Program-made: the position numbers and the translations under genes
Notes under the pieces: model-generated
What the model was told of the DNA's origin: nothing
Databases searched by the model: none
What the model saw: only the letters and a program-made list of their open reading frames with translations
Source of the DNA: Actinomycetota bacterium
GTDB lineage: Bacteria > Actinomycetota > Humimicrobiia > Humimicrobiales > Humimicrobiaceae
Assembly: GCA_023380915.1 (NCBI GenBank)
Contig: JAMCSM010000130.1
Coordinates: 1 to 27,328 of the forward strand
DNA length: 27,328 bases
Direction of reading: 5' to 3'
Shown here: piece by piece, positions 8,210-17,798 of the stretch
Layout of the letters: each line of letters starts with the position of its first letter
Numbering within the stretch: the stretch's first letter is position 1

Positions 8210-11200
8210 ATGCCAAAAAGAAAAGACTTAAAGAAAATATTGATCATAGGATCAGGTCCCATTATCATCGGGCAGGCATGTGAATTTGATTACTCCGGTA
8301 CACAGGCATGTAAGGTTTTAAAGGACGAAGGCTACAGGGTTATACTGATAAACAGCAATCCTGCAACAATAATGACGGATCCTGAATTTGCAGATAAAAC
8401 ATATATCGAGCCCCTTATGCCGGAGTTTGTTGAAAAAATAATAAAGGCTGAGAGGCCTGATGCCATTTTACCAACTCTTGGAGGTCAGACAGGATTAAAT
8501 ATTGCCGTCAGTCTGGCAGATTCCGGAGTTCTTAACCAGTATGGTGTTGAGCTTATAGGAGCTGACGTAAATGTAATTAATAAGGCTGAAGACAGGGAGC
8601 TTTTTAAGGAAGCAATGAAAAACATTGGATTATACGTGCCTCCAAGCGGTTATGTAAACAATCTGGCTGATGCACTTAAAATTGCTTTGCGGCTAAATTA
8701 TCCTTTAGTGGTAAGGCCCAGCTTTACTTTAGGGGGTCTGGGAGGAGGGGTTGCTTTCAACAAAGAAGAATTCATTACAATAGTTACAAGGGGGCTTAAT
8801 CTTTCTCCTGTAAATCAGGTTCTTGTGGAAAAATCTGTAGCAGGCTGGAAGGAATATGAGCTGGAAGTAATGAGAGATAAAAATGATAATGTTGTAATAG
8901 TATGTTCAATTGAAAATTTTGACCCTATGGGAGTTCATACCGGAGACAGTATAACTGTTGCCCCGGCTCAAACTTTGACTGATTATGAATATCAGTTAAT
9001 GAGAAATTCGGCATTGTCAATCATAAGGGAGATCGGGGTGGAAACCGGAGGTTCAAACATACAATTTGCAATAAATCCCGAAAATGGAAAAATGGCTGTA
9101 ATTGAAATGAATCCAAGAGTTTCAAGAAGCAGTGCTCTTGCTTCCAAGGCAACAGGATTTCCCATTGCAAAAATAGCGACAAAACTTGCCATAGGATATA
9201 CTCTTGATGAAATCCCAAATGATATAACAAAAAAAACTCCGGCATGTTTTGAACCATCAATTGATTATGTGGTGGTTAAATTCCCAAGATGGGCTTTTGA
9301 AAAATTTCCAGGAACAGACATAAGCCTGACTACCAGAATGAAATCTGTAGGTGAAGCCATGTCCATCGGCAGAACTTTCAAGGAGGCACTGCAAAAATCA
9401 ATAAGATCCCTTGAAATTGACAGATATGGACTTGGTGCGGACGGCAGGGAAAAATTAAAGGAAGAAAATTTAAAGTATATGCTTTCAGTTCCTAACCAGG
9501 ATAGAGTATTTTATATAAAATATGCTTTTGAAACCGGCAAAACGGTTGAGGAGATTTTCAGTTTTACAAAAATAGATCCCTGGTTTTTAAATAATATAAA
9601 AGATCTTGTTGAGTTTGAAAAAGGTTTTAAGAAGTTGCAGTTAAAACACCTTGATAATGAGAAACTGCTTGAAGCAAAGAAATTAGGTTACTCCGATGTT
9701 CAGATAGCATATTTATGCGGTGTTTCTGAAGATGGTATACGGAAACTGCGAAAGAAATTTAATATAAATGCAACTTTTAAAACTGTTGATACCTGTGCTG
9801 CGGAATTTGAAGCATATACTCCTTATTATTATTCAACATATGAGTCTTCTACCGAAGCAGCAAAATCGGAAAAAAGAAAAATTATCATACTTGGCAGTGG
9901 TCCAAACAGAATAGGCCAGGGTATAGAATTTGATTACTGCTGTGTACATGCTTCCTTTGCTCTTCATGAAAGTAATTATGAGACAATAATGATAAACTGC
10001 AATCCTGAAACTGTCAGCACCGATTATGATACATCCGACAGACTTTATTTTGAGCCTCTTACTTATGAAGATGTAATGAATATTATTGATGCAGAAAAAC
10101 CATTTGGAGTAATTGTTCAGTTTGGAGGGCAGACGCCTTTAAAACTTGCATCCAGACTTCAGGAATCGGGAGTAAATATACTTGGAACTTCGCCTGACAG
10201 CATAGATCTTGCAGAAGACAGAAAAAGATTCGGGTTAGTCCTTAATTCCCTTAATATTCCCCAACCTGAAAATGGAACTGCCTTAAATGTGGAAGATGCC
10301 AGAAAAATAGCGGCAAAAATAGGCTATCCTCTGCTTGTAAGACCTTCCTATGTTTTAGGCGGCAGGGCAATGGTAATAGTTTATGATGAGGAAAATCTGA
10401 TAAACTATGCTGAAAATGCATTCAGGGTTTCACCCGGATTTCCTGTTTTAATTGATAAATTCCTTGAACAGGCAACAGAAATAGATGTTGATGCAGTATT
10501 TGACGGAGAGGAAATGTTTATCGGCGGAATAATGGAACATATAGAAGAAGCAGGAATACACTCGGGAGACAGCGCCTGTGTAATTCCACCTTTTGCTCTT
10601 GGAGCTGAAATAATTAAAAAAATAAAAGAGTATACATTTAAAATTGCAAAAACACTTAAAGTAATAGGTTTAATAAACATACAATATGCTGTAAAAAATT
10701 CAACCGTGTATGTTCTGGAAGCAAATCCGAGAGCTTCAAGAACTGTTCCCTTTGTAAGCAAGTCAATTAAAGTTCCTCTTGCTAAAATTGCAGCGCGTGT
10801 TATGGCGGGTGAAAAATTAAAAAATATAGACTTTAAAAGGGTAGATTCAAACAATCTTGGATATTTCAGCATCAAAGAAGCTGTTCTTCCTTTTAGCAGA
10901 TTTCCCGGAACTGATACTCTCCTTGGTCCTGAAATGAAATCAACAGGAGAAGTAATGGGAATTGATAAGAATTTTGGAATTGCCTTTGCTAAATCGCAGC
11001 TTGCAGTTAATCAGAAATTTCCTTCTTCCGGTACCGTTTTTATAAGTGTAAGTGATCGTGATAAAAACAGCATTGCCATTCTTGCAAAAAAGATTTCCGA
11101 ACTTCAGTTTAAAATAATTGCAACAAGAGGAACAGGAGAACACCTTGAAAGCCTTGGAATTAAATGCGACAAAGTTTTAAAAATCAGGGAAGGCAGGCCA

Positions 11201-11419
11201 AATGTTCTTGATATGTTAAAAAATGGTGAAATAAGTCTTATCATAAATACGCCTGAAGGCAGTGAGGCAAGAAGTGACGGTTATTATTTAAGAACAGCGG
11301 CAGCATTGCTTAATGTTCCATGTATTACAACAATCTCGGGAGCAAGTGCGGCAATTCAGGGTATTTATGAGCTTAAATTAAATCCGAACATAAACATAAA
11401 AGCCATACAGGATTATTAA
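8210..11419 (+). CDS. carB: Carbamoyl phosphate synthase, large subunit
   Basis: A 1069-residue enzyme, the usual full length. It makes carbamoyl phosphate from bicarbonate, two ATP and ammonia delivered by CarA. Two homologous halves are visible, each opening with a nucleotide-binding loop ([13 protein letters not shown] near residue 20 and [15 protein letters not shown] near 565) and containing an ATP-grasp domain ([18 protein letters not shown] and [16 protein letters not shown]). The C-terminal 140 residues form the MGS-like allosteric domain ([16 protein letters not shown]). Two bases separate its stop from pyrK. Confidence 0.98.
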   Translation: MPKRKDLKKILIIGSGPIIIGQACEFDYSGTQACKVLKDEGYRVILINSNPATIMTDPEFADKTYIEPLMPEFVEKIIKAERPDAILPTLGGQTGLNIAVSLADSGVLNQYGVELIGADVNVINKAEDRELFKEAMKNIGLYVPPSGYVNNLADALKIALRLNYPLVVRPSFTLGGLGGGVAFNKEEFITIVTRGLNLSPVNQVLVEKSVAGWKEYELEVMRDKNDNVVIVCSIENFDPMGVHTGDSITVAPAQTLTDYEYQLMRNSALSIIREIGVETGGSNIQFAINPENGKMAVIEMNPRVSRSSALASKATGFPIAKIATKLAIGYTLDEIPNDITKKTPACFEPSIDYVVVKFPRWAFEKFPGTDISLTTRMKSVGEAMSIGRTFKEALQKSIRSLEIDRYGLGADGREKLKEENLKYMLSVPNQDRVFYIKYAFETGKTVEEIFSFTKIDPWFLNNIKDLVEFEKGFKKLQLKHLDNEKLLEAKKLGYSDVQIAYLCGVSEDGIRKLRKKFNINATFKTVDTCAAEFEAYTPYYYSTYESSTEAAKSEKRKIIILGSGPNRIGQGIEFDYCCVHASFALHESNYETIMINCNPETVSTDYDTSDRLYFEPLTYEDVMNIIDAEKPFGVIVQFGGQTPLKLASRLQESGVNILGTSPDSIDLAEDRKRFGLVLNSLNIPQPENGTALNVEDARKIAAKIGYPLLVRPSYVLGGRAMVIVYDEENLINYAENAFRVSPGFPVLIDKFLEQATEIDVDAVFDGEEMFIGGIMEHIEEAGIHSGDSACVIPPFALGAEIIKKIKEYTFKIAKTLKVIGLINIQYAVKNSTVYVLEANPRASRTVPFVSKSIKVPLAKIAARVMAGEKLKNIDFKRVDSNNLGYFSIKEAVLPFSRFPGTDTLLGPEMKSTGEVMGIDKNFGIAFAKSQLAVNQKFPSSGTVFISVSDRDKNSIAILAKKISELQFKIIATRGTGEHLESLGIKCDKVLKIREGRPNVLDMLKNGEISLIINTPEGSEARSDGYYLRTAAALLNVPCITTISGASAAIQGIYELKLNPNINIKAIQDY

Positions 11420-11421
11420 AC

Positions 11422-12216
11422 ATGAAATTAATAAAATGTGAGATAATCTCCAATGAGAAAATCGGAGATGAACTTTTTAAAATGACTTTATTTTCACCTT
11501 ATATAGTAAAAAATGCCATTCCGGGACAGTTTGTAAATATAAAGTGCTCTGAAAATAATAATTTTGATCCTCTGCTTCGAAGGCCTTTTTCCATACATGA
11601 TGTTGAACCTGATTTTAAGGTATTTTCCATTTTGTATTTATTAAAAGGGAAGGGAACATATTATCTGTCAGAATTAAATTCGGGAGATATGGTGAATTTC
11701 ACAGGGCCGCTTGGCAATGGTATAAAAACAGAAGAAGATGAAAATAATGATTTTCTTCTCATAGGAGGAGGAATAGGCGTTGCACCTTTGTATTTTCTTG
11801 CAAAAATACTTTCAGCACAAAACAAAAATGTATTTTTTGCAGCAGGATTTAAATATAATAATTTTCTGCTTATTGAAAAGATGTTCCAAAGACTGAAAAT
11901 AAATTATGAAATATATTCGGAAAACGGAATGCACGGGACAAAGGGATTAATCACAGATTTCATAATGGAAAAAGCTGATGATTTTAAAAAATACAGTATT
12001 TACTGCTGCGGGCCTGTGGAGATGTACAGGACGCTGCAAAATATTTTTTCACTTAAGGATATAAAAGCCAAAGCACTTTTTGAAGAAATTATGGCTTGCG
12101 GAATCGGGGTATGCAAGGGCTGTGTAATGAAATTTAAAAATAATAATGGCTATGTTTATAAAACTGTATGTAAGGATGGTCCATTGTTTGATTTAATGGA
12201 GGCGGTATTTGACTGA
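11422..12216 (+). CDS. pyrK: Dihydroorotate dehydrogenase B, FAD/Fe-S electron transfer subunit
   Basis: A 264-residue protein passing electrons from PyrD to NAD+. The ferredoxin-reductase-like FAD domain shows RRPFSIHD (about 53-60), a nucleotide-binding glycine run GGGIGVAPL follows, and the C-terminal [2Fe-2S] site is ACGIGVCKGC plus a fourth Cys in KTVCKDGP. Its gene overlaps pyrD by 8 bases, consistent with a tight complex of the two. Presence of PyrK shows that the organism uses the NAD-linked class 1B enzyme. Confidence 0.96.
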   Translation: MKLIKCEIISNEKIGDELFKMTLFSPYIVKNAIPGQFVNIKCSENNNFDPLLRRPFSIHDVEPDFKVFSILYLLKGKGTYYLSELNSGDMVNFTGPLGNGIKTEEDENNDFLLIGGGIGVAPLYFLAKILSAQNKNVFFAAGFKYNNFLLIEKMFQRLKINYEIYSENGMHGTKGLITDFIMEKADDFKKYSIYCCGPVEMYRTLQNIFSLKDIKAKALFEEIMACGIGVCKGCVMKFKNNNGYVYKTVCKDGPLFDLMEAVFD

Positions 12217-13141
12217 GGTAAGTACTGTACAAAAACTTTCTGTTAAATTGGGAAGTATTGAACTTAAGAATCCTGTGATAATGTGTTCAGGAACTTTTGC
12301 CAGCGGCATGGAATATAATGATTTTTATGATGTAAGCATGCTGGGAGCGGTAACCACTAAAAGTTTTTCCCTTCATCCCTGTGAAGGCAATAAGCCGCCA
12401 AGATTATGTGAAACTCCTGCAGGACTTTTAAATTCCATAGGTCTTCAAAATGAGGGTATTGACTTTTTTATAAGCCAGCACCTGCCGGTGGTAAAAAAAG
12501 CAGGCATCAATATCATATTAAGCATAGTTGGGATAAATTCTTCTGAATTTTCAGATATTGCAGCAAAAGTGAGAAAAATAGAAGAAGAACTTCTGGCTGT
12601 GGAACTCAATCTGTCGTGCCCCAATGTTAAAAGGGGAGGGCTTACCATCTGCTCTGTTCCCGATGATGTTGAAGAGGTAACTGCTGTGGTGAGAAAAACA
12701 TTAAATATTCCTGTAATTGTAAAATTAAGTCCAAATAATAACAATTTAGCTGAACTTGCAAAAAGGGCAAAAAATGGGGGAGCCGAAGTCATATCACTAA
12801 TCAACACTTTGACTGGAATGGCAATTGATATAAATACCTTTAAGCCCAAACTGGGAAATATAACGGGAGGGCTGTCCGGGCCTGCGGTCAAGCCTGTGGC
12901 TGTGGCAAAAATTTATAACCTGCACAAAGAAAAAATACTTCCTATTATCGGAATGGGCGGAATATTTTGCTGGCAGGATGCCATAGAATTTATGCTGGCA
13001 GGAGCAAGCGCCGTGGGACTTGGAACGGTAAATTTTTCCGACCCCGAAGCAGGAAAAAATATACTTGAGGGTATCTTCAGTTATTTATGCAGCAGAAATA
13101 TTGCAAGGGTAAGTGATATTATAGGAAAAGTAAACGGCTAA
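12209..13141 (+). CDS. pyrD: Dihydroorotate dehydrogenase B, catalytic subunit
   Basis: A 310-residue FMN enzyme oxidising dihydroorotate to orotate. TTG 12209 is chosen because TGGAGGCGG lies just upstream and the resulting N-terminus (KLGSIELKNPVIMCSGTF) fits the family. The active-site block ELNLSCPNVKRGG carries the catalytic Cys at about residue 137. The FMN phosphate site is in the C-terminal GMGGI and GASAVGLGT segments. The 8-base overlap with pyrK indicates translational coupling. Class 1B is supported by the adjacent pyrK. Confidence 0.96.
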   Translation: MTEVSTVQKLSVKLGSIELKNPVIMCSGTFASGMEYNDFYDVSMLGAVTTKSFSLHPCEGNKPPRLCETPAGLLNSIGLQNEGIDFFISQHLPVVKKAGINIILSIVGINSSEFSDIAAKVRKIEEELLAVELNLSCPNVKRGGLTICSVPDDVEEVTAVVRKTLNIPVIVKLSPNNNNLAELAKRAKNGGAEVISLINTLTGMAIDINTFKPKLGNITGGLSGPAVKPVAVAKIYNLHKEKILPIIGMGGIFCWQDAIEFMLAGASAVGLGTVNFSDPEAGKNILEGIFSYLCSRNIARVSDIIGKVNG

Positions 13142-13157
13142 GGGGGCAAGGTTTTAA

Positions 13158-13946
13158 ATGCAGAATGAAATTAAAAATGACAAAAAATCACATCCGTACG
13201 GGCAGCTTATAAGAAAAAAACTGAAATTAAGAGACAGATTGATACTTAGCCTTGATGTTTCAGACAAATCTGAAGCTATAAAAATCTTAAGAGCAGCAGA
13301 TAACAAAATCTCTACCATAAAGATAGGGCTTGAACTTATTTACAGCCAAGGACTTCAAATAATAAATACCGTCAAAAAATCAGGATATAAAGTTATGCTT
13401 GATGCAAAACTTATGGATATACCCAATACTGTAGCAGGCGCGGTTAAAGGAATTTCGAAATTGGGTGTTGAGATGATTACAATTCATACTTTTGGCGGAG
13501 ACTGCATGCTAAAAAGCGCGGTAAATGCATTAAATGAAGTATGTATTAAAAAAAATAATATCAGGCCCTTGTTTTTTGGTGTAACTGTGCTTACAAGTCT
13601 TGATGATTTTGATCTGGCAGAGTTCGGATACAGCCTTAAATTTTCAGAACTTGTGCTTAAAATGGCAAGAATTGCCATAGACTGCAAAATTGACGGCATC
13701 ATATGTTCTCCTAATGAAGTAAAGATTTTAAGAGAAAACTTTGGAGAAAATTTTCTCATTGCAACCCCGGGCATAAGACTGGTTGAAGATGACATTGGGG
13801 ACCAGAAAAGAGTAAATACTCCCCAAAAAGCAATAAGGGACGGCGCAGATTTTATAATTGCAGGGCGTTCCATAACTTCAAGCTCTGATGTGGGAAAGAA
13901 AATAAATTCATATCTTGAAAAAATAGAAAGGGAGCTTAAAGGATGA
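13158..13946 (+). CDS. pyrF: Orotidine 5'-phosphate decarboxylase
   Basis: A 262-residue TIM-barrel enzyme making UMP from OMP. The catalytic Lys-Asp array is in VMLDAKLMDIPNTV, the phosphate-binding parts are in IATPGIRL and IIAGRSIT, and LSLDVSDKSEA opens the barrel. A 25-residue, lysine-rich extension precedes the barrel; AAGG lies 6 bases before ATG 13158, so the extension is probably real. Its stop overlaps the start of pyrE (ATGA). Confidence 0.95.
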   Translation: MQNEIKNDKKSHPYGQLIRKKLKLRDRLILSLDVSDKSEAIKILRAADNKISTIKIGLELIYSQGLQIINTVKKSGYKVMLDAKLMDIPNTVAGAVKGISKLGVEMITIHTFGGDCMLKSAVNALNEVCIKKNNIRPLFFGVTVLTSLDDFDLAEFGYSLKFSELVLKMARIAIDCKIDGIICSPNEVKILRENFGENFLIATPGIRLVEDDIGDQKRVNTPQKAIRDGADFIIAGRSITSSSDVGKKINSYLEKIERELKG

Positions 13947-14545
13947 TAAGAATAGTTGAACAGAAAACAAAAATTGATATCCTGAAGATACTGAAAGATA
14001 CCGGAGCAATAATGGAAGGCCATTTCAGGTTAACTTCAGGATTTCACAGCCGTTATTATCTTCAGTGCGCAAAACTGCTTCAATATCCGGATTTGACTTA
14101 TAAGATTGTAAGTGAGCTTCCTGATATTATAGATGAGCATATTTTGCAGGAAACTGACACTGTTATTTCTCCCGCCATTGGCGGTATACTTTTTGGATAT
14201 ATGCTTGCATTTAAGCTTGGGAAAAAGATGATCTTTGCTGAGCGAAAAACTGAAAAAATGGAAATAAGGCGCGGCTTTGAAATAAAAAAAGGTGAGAAAT
14301 TTATAGTTGCCGAAGATGTTATTACCACAGGAGGTTCGGTAGGAGAAATAATTGACTTATGCAGGGCAAATGAAGCAGAAGTAAATGCAGTTGTTTCAAT
14401 GGTAGACAGATCATCAGATGCTGGTTTTGATGTTCCTTATTATTATCTTGTCAAATTTGATATTGATAAATATTCTCCTGAAAATTGCCCCTTATGCAAG
14501 GAAGGAATAAAAGTAAATTATCCGGGAAGTAAAAAAAATATTTAA
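13943..14545 (+). CDS. pyrE: Orotate phosphoribosyltransferase
   Basis: A 200-residue enzyme converting orotate and PRPP to OMP. The PRPP loop FIVAEDVITTGGSVGE is clear, preceded by SPAIGGILFGY and by the flexible loop AERKTEKMEIRRGF. The C-terminal CPLCKEG is seen in many Gram-positive and archaeal homologues. It starts inside the pyrF stop (4-base overlap) and is the last biosynthetic gene of the operon. Its stop codon shares one base with the start of a 26-codon relic ORF. Confidence 0.96.
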   Translation: MIRIVEQKTKIDILKILKDTGAIMEGHFRLTSGFHSRYYLQCAKLLQYPDLTYKIVSELPDIIDEHILQETDTVISPAIGGILFGYMLAFKLGKKMIFAERKTEKMEIRRGFEIKKGEKFIVAEDVITTGGSVGEIIDLCRANEAEVNAVVSMVDRSSDAGFDVPYYYLVKFDIDKYSPENCPLCKEGIKVNYPGSKKNI

Positions 14546-14625
14546 TGAAAAGAAAGGATATAAGGGAAAGAAAAAAATCTCTTGAGATGTTTCTTAAAAG
14601 GTATAATAAATTATATAACAATTAA
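14545..14625 (+). pseudogene. 26-codon relic of a PadR-family regulator C-terminus
   Basis: The ATG overlaps the pyrE stop by one base (TAATG). The peptide contains IRERKKSLEMFLKRY, which matches the last helix of the PadR regulator encoded at 22968-23345 (IKERKKTFELFLKRY). Over 19 codons, 12 residues are identical and the nucleotides differ at about 14 of 57 positions. The rest of the PadR protein is absent, so this is most likely the tail of a lost PadR gene that became joined to the pyr operon. It could still be translated by coupling to pyrE, but no function is suggested. Confidence 0.6.
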
Positions 14626-14643
14626 AACTAATAAACTGGCTGC

Positions 14644-14667
14644 AAAGCATTTTAACATTAATGCTTT
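14644..14667. terminator. Hairpin at the pyr operon end, possible terminator
   Basis: AAAGCATT (14644-14651) and AATGCTTT (14660-14667) form a perfect 8-bp stem with an 8-base loop between the converging pyr operon and the MtrA-like gene. The following sequence has no clean T-run, so termination efficiency is uncertain. Confidence 0.4.
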
Positions 14668-14687
14668 AAAATTATTGATTTAATATT

Positions 14688-15374
14688 TTACATAATGGTT
14701 TTATTGTCTCTTTTAGCTTTTAATTTTTTGAGTAATTCTTTGGCTTTTTGTAGTGCTTCTTTTTCTTTTTCATCTTCAGGATGTGCCCAGGGCATGGTAA
14801 CTCGCCATGTTATTTTTCCACTTAATGGTTTTTCCGGATAAGCTCCAACATCATATAAACTGTAGCTTCTAAATTCTACAGAGTTTTCCTGATAACATGA
14901 CCATACTGCTTTTCTGATTACTTCAGGATCACCTTCAAACTGTAGATCTATTAAAGTAATTTGCTTTCTGAACCTTTCAACAAATTCGACAGGAATATTG
15001 TATAAAAATGGATGCGGTGCTTTAGTTCCGATAATTCTTTTTTTATCATCAATACCATTTTGCATAAGTGCTTTAAGAGCTTGACCAGTTAAATGACCTT
15101 CTGACTCAGGTCCGCCAAGAATCAAGTATCTGATATTAGAGTTAGCAACAATATTGCACACTATTTTCTCAAACCCGATATTTTCAGTTTGAACTGTACC
15201 TGATAGTGCTGCACCACTTTCAGCCCCAACTCTTACAAGATTAGTAAGATCAAGTGGAATTTTGTCTGCTTCACAATTTAGAATTATTGCAACAGCAACA
15301 GGAGAGGCATCATTTCCTCTTATGTATCTTCCTTCTTCGGGGGGATAATCTGGATGTGGTTTTACTTTAAGCAT
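14688..15374 (-). CDS. MtrA-like corrinoid-binding domain protein
   Basis: A 228-residue protein resembling subunit A of tetrahydromethanopterin S-methyltransferase (PF04208): PVAVAIILNCE, GAALSGTVQTENIGFEKIV, NSNIRYLILGGPESEGHLTGQ and RIIGTKAPHPFLYN. In methanogens MtrA carries the cobamide whose methyl group is passed to coenzyme M. The His in GHLTGQ (about 94) is in the part expected to bind the cofactor. The archaeal C-terminal membrane helix is missing; instead the tail is a charged helix (EKEKEALQKAKELLKKLKAKR), so it is probably soluble. No other mtr genes are in the window. The gene follows a GH130 gene by 67 bases and has no visible ribosome site. It may be a soluble methyl carrier; the partner methyltransferase is unknown. 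Confidence 0.8.
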   Translation of the reverse strand: MLKVKPHPDYPPEEGRYIRGNDASPVAVAIILNCEADKIPLDLTNLVRVGAESGAALSGTVQTENIGFEKIVCNIVANSNIRYLILGGPESEGHLTGQALKALMQNGIDDKKRIIGTKAPHPFLYNIPVEFVERFRKQITLIDLQFEGDPEVIRKAVWSCYQENSVEFRSYSLYDVGAYPEKPLSGKITWRVTMPWAHPEDEKEKEALQKAKELLKKLKAKRDNKTIM

Positions 15375-15441
15375 AATTTTTATAAAATATAGTATTTTTT
15401 AAATTATCTGAAATTTTATATTTACAGCCAACCATATAAAA

Positions 15442-16428
15442 TTATTGACATTTGGTACACTTTTTTAAATAAGTCAATATATCATTTAAATTAGCTATAG
15501 CTAGAGCTACTGCTGAATCAGCAGCACCATAATAGACTAAAAGTTCATTTGTTTTTTCATCAATAACTGCACCGCAGGGAAAAACAACATCATATACATC
15601 ACCAACTCTTTCGTAACTTTCCTTTGGTCCGAATACCCAATCTTTGGTACGACAAATAACTTCAAGAGTTTCTAAATCCAATAAAGCAAGTCCCACCCTA
15701 TAAATAGTACCCGAGGCCGTATTTCTTGCCCCATGATAAATAATTAACCAGCCGTCTGTTGTTTCAATAGGCGGGGGACCTAATCCAACTCTATTGCAGT
15801 CCCAGGATCTGTGTCTTGTAGGAATTAATACCCTATCTTTGCCCCAGAAATCCAAATCTTTGGAGAAAGAAACCCAAATATCAGCTCTTTCTTCAACAAT
15901 GGGTCTATTTATAAGGGCATAATAACCTTTTATAGTTTTAGGAAACAATGAAGCATCTTTATTGGGAGGTATTAATTTCTGCCCTAGACGCTGAAAATTT
16001 AAAAAATCTTTAGTTGATATTAAAGAAATGCCAGGGGGTTCACAAGCCACTCCATCAAAGAAGGAAATACAAGTAATTATATATTCTTGCCGGTCTTCTA
16101 ACCAAATAATTCTTGGGTCTTCTAATCCAAATATGGCTTCGCCAAATTCTTGTTCTGCTAATAATGTTGGCATAGAATTTATCTGCCAATTAGTTTTTCC
16201 ATCTTTACTTTTAGCAATAGTTAAATGGGAATACCCTTGCTTATCTTCGACTCGAACCAAAAGCAATATCTCATCATTAAATTTTATAGCACCAGGGTTA
16301 AAGACGGCTCCAACTTCGTAAGGCCAATTTTTTGAAGTTAAAATCGGATTTCCTTTGTACCGTTTAAAAAGTTCTTCAAAATTTTCATTATTCATTTTCT
16401 TATAATAACTTAAGTTTTTATAATGCAT
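15442..16428 (-). CDS. GH130-family glycoside phosphorylase/hydrolase
   Basis: A 328-residue five-bladed beta-propeller enzyme. Family GH130 motifs occur in order: FNPGAIKF (about 43-50), LLVRVED, GLEDPRIIW with the expected catalytic Asp (about 104), KDASLFPK, RVGLGPPPIET, GWLIIYHG and YYGAADSA. GH130 enzymes phosphorolyse beta-mannosides (for example mannosyl-oligosaccharides) to mannose 1-phosphate, and some members hydrolyse them. The exact substrate cannot be set. An internal ATG at 16395 would give a 317-residue protein starting MNNENFEELFKRY, which fits the family N-terminus equally well; neither start has a strong ribosome site. Confidence 0.88.
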   Translation of the reverse strand: MHYKNLSYYKKMNNENFEELFKRYKGNPILTSKNWPYEVGAVFNPGAIKFNDEILLLVRVEDKQGYSHLTIAKSKDGKTNWQINSMPTLLAEQEFGEAIFGLEDPRIIWLEDRQEYIITCISFFDGVACEPPGISLISTKDFLNFQRLGQKLIPPNKDASLFPKTIKGYYALINRPIVEERADIWVSFSKDLDFWGKDRVLIPTRHRSWDCNRVGLGPPPIETTDGWLIIYHGARNTASGTIYRVGLALLDLETLEVICRTKDWVFGPKESYERVGDVYDVVFPCGAVIDEKTNELLVYYGAADSAVALAIANLNDILTYLKKCTKCQ

Positions 16429-16454
16429 TTAGTAAAAATAAAGAATTAAAACTT

Positions 16455-16676
16455 TTAAGGTTTACTTTTAAACTCATCTTTCTGCCCGGGCTTATAACTA
16501 GCTTCAAAGACAGGAACACATCCGATTTTTTCAATCTCTTTTACTTGTTTGCCTAAAACTTCCTTAACAAATAACAGGGCTTTATCCTTATCCTCATCTA
16601 TTAGAACCTCTTTTAGCAGAAAGTATTCTTCTTGAGTTAAAATAAAAACTGTTTTATTTTTTATTCTTTCTTTCAT
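16455..16676 (-). CDS. Small hypothetical protein
   Basis: A 73-residue charged protein (MKERIKNKTVFILTQEEYF...) with a predicted helical middle and a single Cys; I do not recognise a family. It is 26 bases upstream of the GH130 gene and 60 bases downstream of the transporter gene, all on the same strand, so it is probably co-transcribed. Codon use looks like that of its neighbours. The reading frame begins with a normal ATG preceded by AAATG-type AT-rich sequence without a clear ribosome site, so the call rests mainly on position and frame. Confidence 0.55.
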   Translation of the reverse strand: MKERIKNKTVFILTQEEYFLLKEVLIDEDKDKALLFVKEVLGKQVKEIEKIGCVPVFEASYKPGQKDEFKSKP

Positions 16677-16736
16677 TTATACAAATTTTAATATTTTTAT
16701 TAAAAATTAAAGAAAAATAGTATATAAGTATTTCTC

Positions 16737-17693
16737 CTATTTAGCCGTGGTGCGTCGAAATATCTGATAAAAAATAACTGCGGTTAACATCTGAAAAGCA
16801 AAGCCAACTGCAATAGGCAGCATCTCCAAACCTTTAAAACTTATGGCAGCTATACCGATTGCGATAGGCAGGTTCTTCATACCGGAAGAATAGGTTATGG
16901 CTATATTTTTACTCTTTGTAAAGAGCTTAATGCTTATTAAATATGCAACTAAGAATAAGATAGGGAAAATTAATATAGTAGATATCACCAAAGGTAGCAA
17001 TAATTCAATATTTTTAATAATTGGTGCTATATTTGTGTCAATAGCCATAAACATCAGGAGTACTGCCATGGTAGCAGAGATTGCCGGCATAATAGGAATA
17101 TATTTTTGAATATTAAAGCGTCTTTCTAAAATTTCCCCTAAGGTAACACCACCTAAAATTGGTAGAAGTACAGTATATATAAGTTGTTTAAACATTCCCC
17201 AAATATTAATTTTTACAAAACTACTGGCAAAAAGAGACATGAGTAACGGGATTAAAAAAGGTGCTAAAATCATAGTTGTAGCATTAATTACTGTAGCTAA
17301 AGGAACATCACCCTTAAGCAGGCCTGCCCATACAAGCGCCATTCCAGCACAGGGCACTGCACCTAATAAAATTAATCCTGTAGCTAAATCAGGGTGTTTT
17401 TTAAGGACAAGTAAAGCAATAATCCAACACAAAAATGGAGCAAATGAAAAATTTAATAAAACTCCAAAGGTTAACCCTTTCCAGTCTTTAACTGCCAGCC
17501 CAAGGCTTTTAAAAGTAATGGTAAAGCCCATAGCAGCAATCATAATTACAATAAGAGGTGTATTAAATTTACGAATTGCTACACCTGGACTTGATGTAAA
17601 TAATCCTACTATTATACCAACAACTAAAGTAGTTAGGATTATATAAGTATATTTCTCCCTGACAAATTTTGCGTATGCAAAAATTGCTTTCAT
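16737..17693 (-). CDS. ACR3/bile acid:sodium symporter-superfamily transporter
   Basis: A 318-residue membrane protein with about ten hydrophobic segments. The LLGAVPCAGMALVWAGLLKGD block (Cys at about 115) closely follows the PCxAMVxVW...KGD motif of arsenite permease ACR3, in which this Cys is functionally important. The second half has GMKNLPIAIGIA, which is nearer to the BASS/bile acid symporter pattern than to the NNFELAIA of classic ACR3. It is therefore a member of the shared superfamily and probably a metalloid or organic anion exporter, with arsenite favoured by the ArsR-led gene run upstream. Start ATG 17693 has a weak AAGAAAG ribosome site. Confidence 0.75.
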   Translation of the reverse strand: MKAIFAYAKFVREKYTYIILTTLVVGIIVGLFTSSPGVAIRKFNTPLIVIMIAAMGFTITFKSLGLAVKDWKGLTFGVLLNFSFAPFLCWIIALLVLKKHPDLATGLILLGAVPCAGMALVWAGLLKGDVPLATVINATTMILAPFLIPLLMSLFASSFVKINIWGMFKQLIYTVLLPILGGVTLGEILERRFNIQKYIPIMPAISATMAVLLMFMAIDTNIAPIIKNIELLLPLVISTILIFPILFLVAYLISIKLFTKSKNIAITYSSGMKNLPIAIGIAAISFKGLEMLPIAVGFAFQMLTAVIFYQIFRRTTAK

Positions 17694-17798
17694 ATTTTTT
17701 TCTTTCTTTTTTAATTATCTGGCTGCCAGTTTATTATATTTAAGTTGTATACCTTATAAACTATATGCAATTCTTACAGTAACTTTATAAAAAACTTG

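Noticed and set aside
10405..10875. 156-codon minus-strand ORF inside carB
   Set aside because: It lies wholly antisense to a strongly conserved part of carB, has no family motif and no operon context.
12445..12891. 148-codon minus-strand ORF inside pyrD
   Set aside because: Antisense to the pyrD active-site region with no recognisable protein features.
13484..14023. 179-codon minus-strand ORF across pyrF and pyrE
   Set aside because: Antisense shadow of two clearly identified and overlapping enzyme genes; composition is that of reverse-complemented coding DNA.
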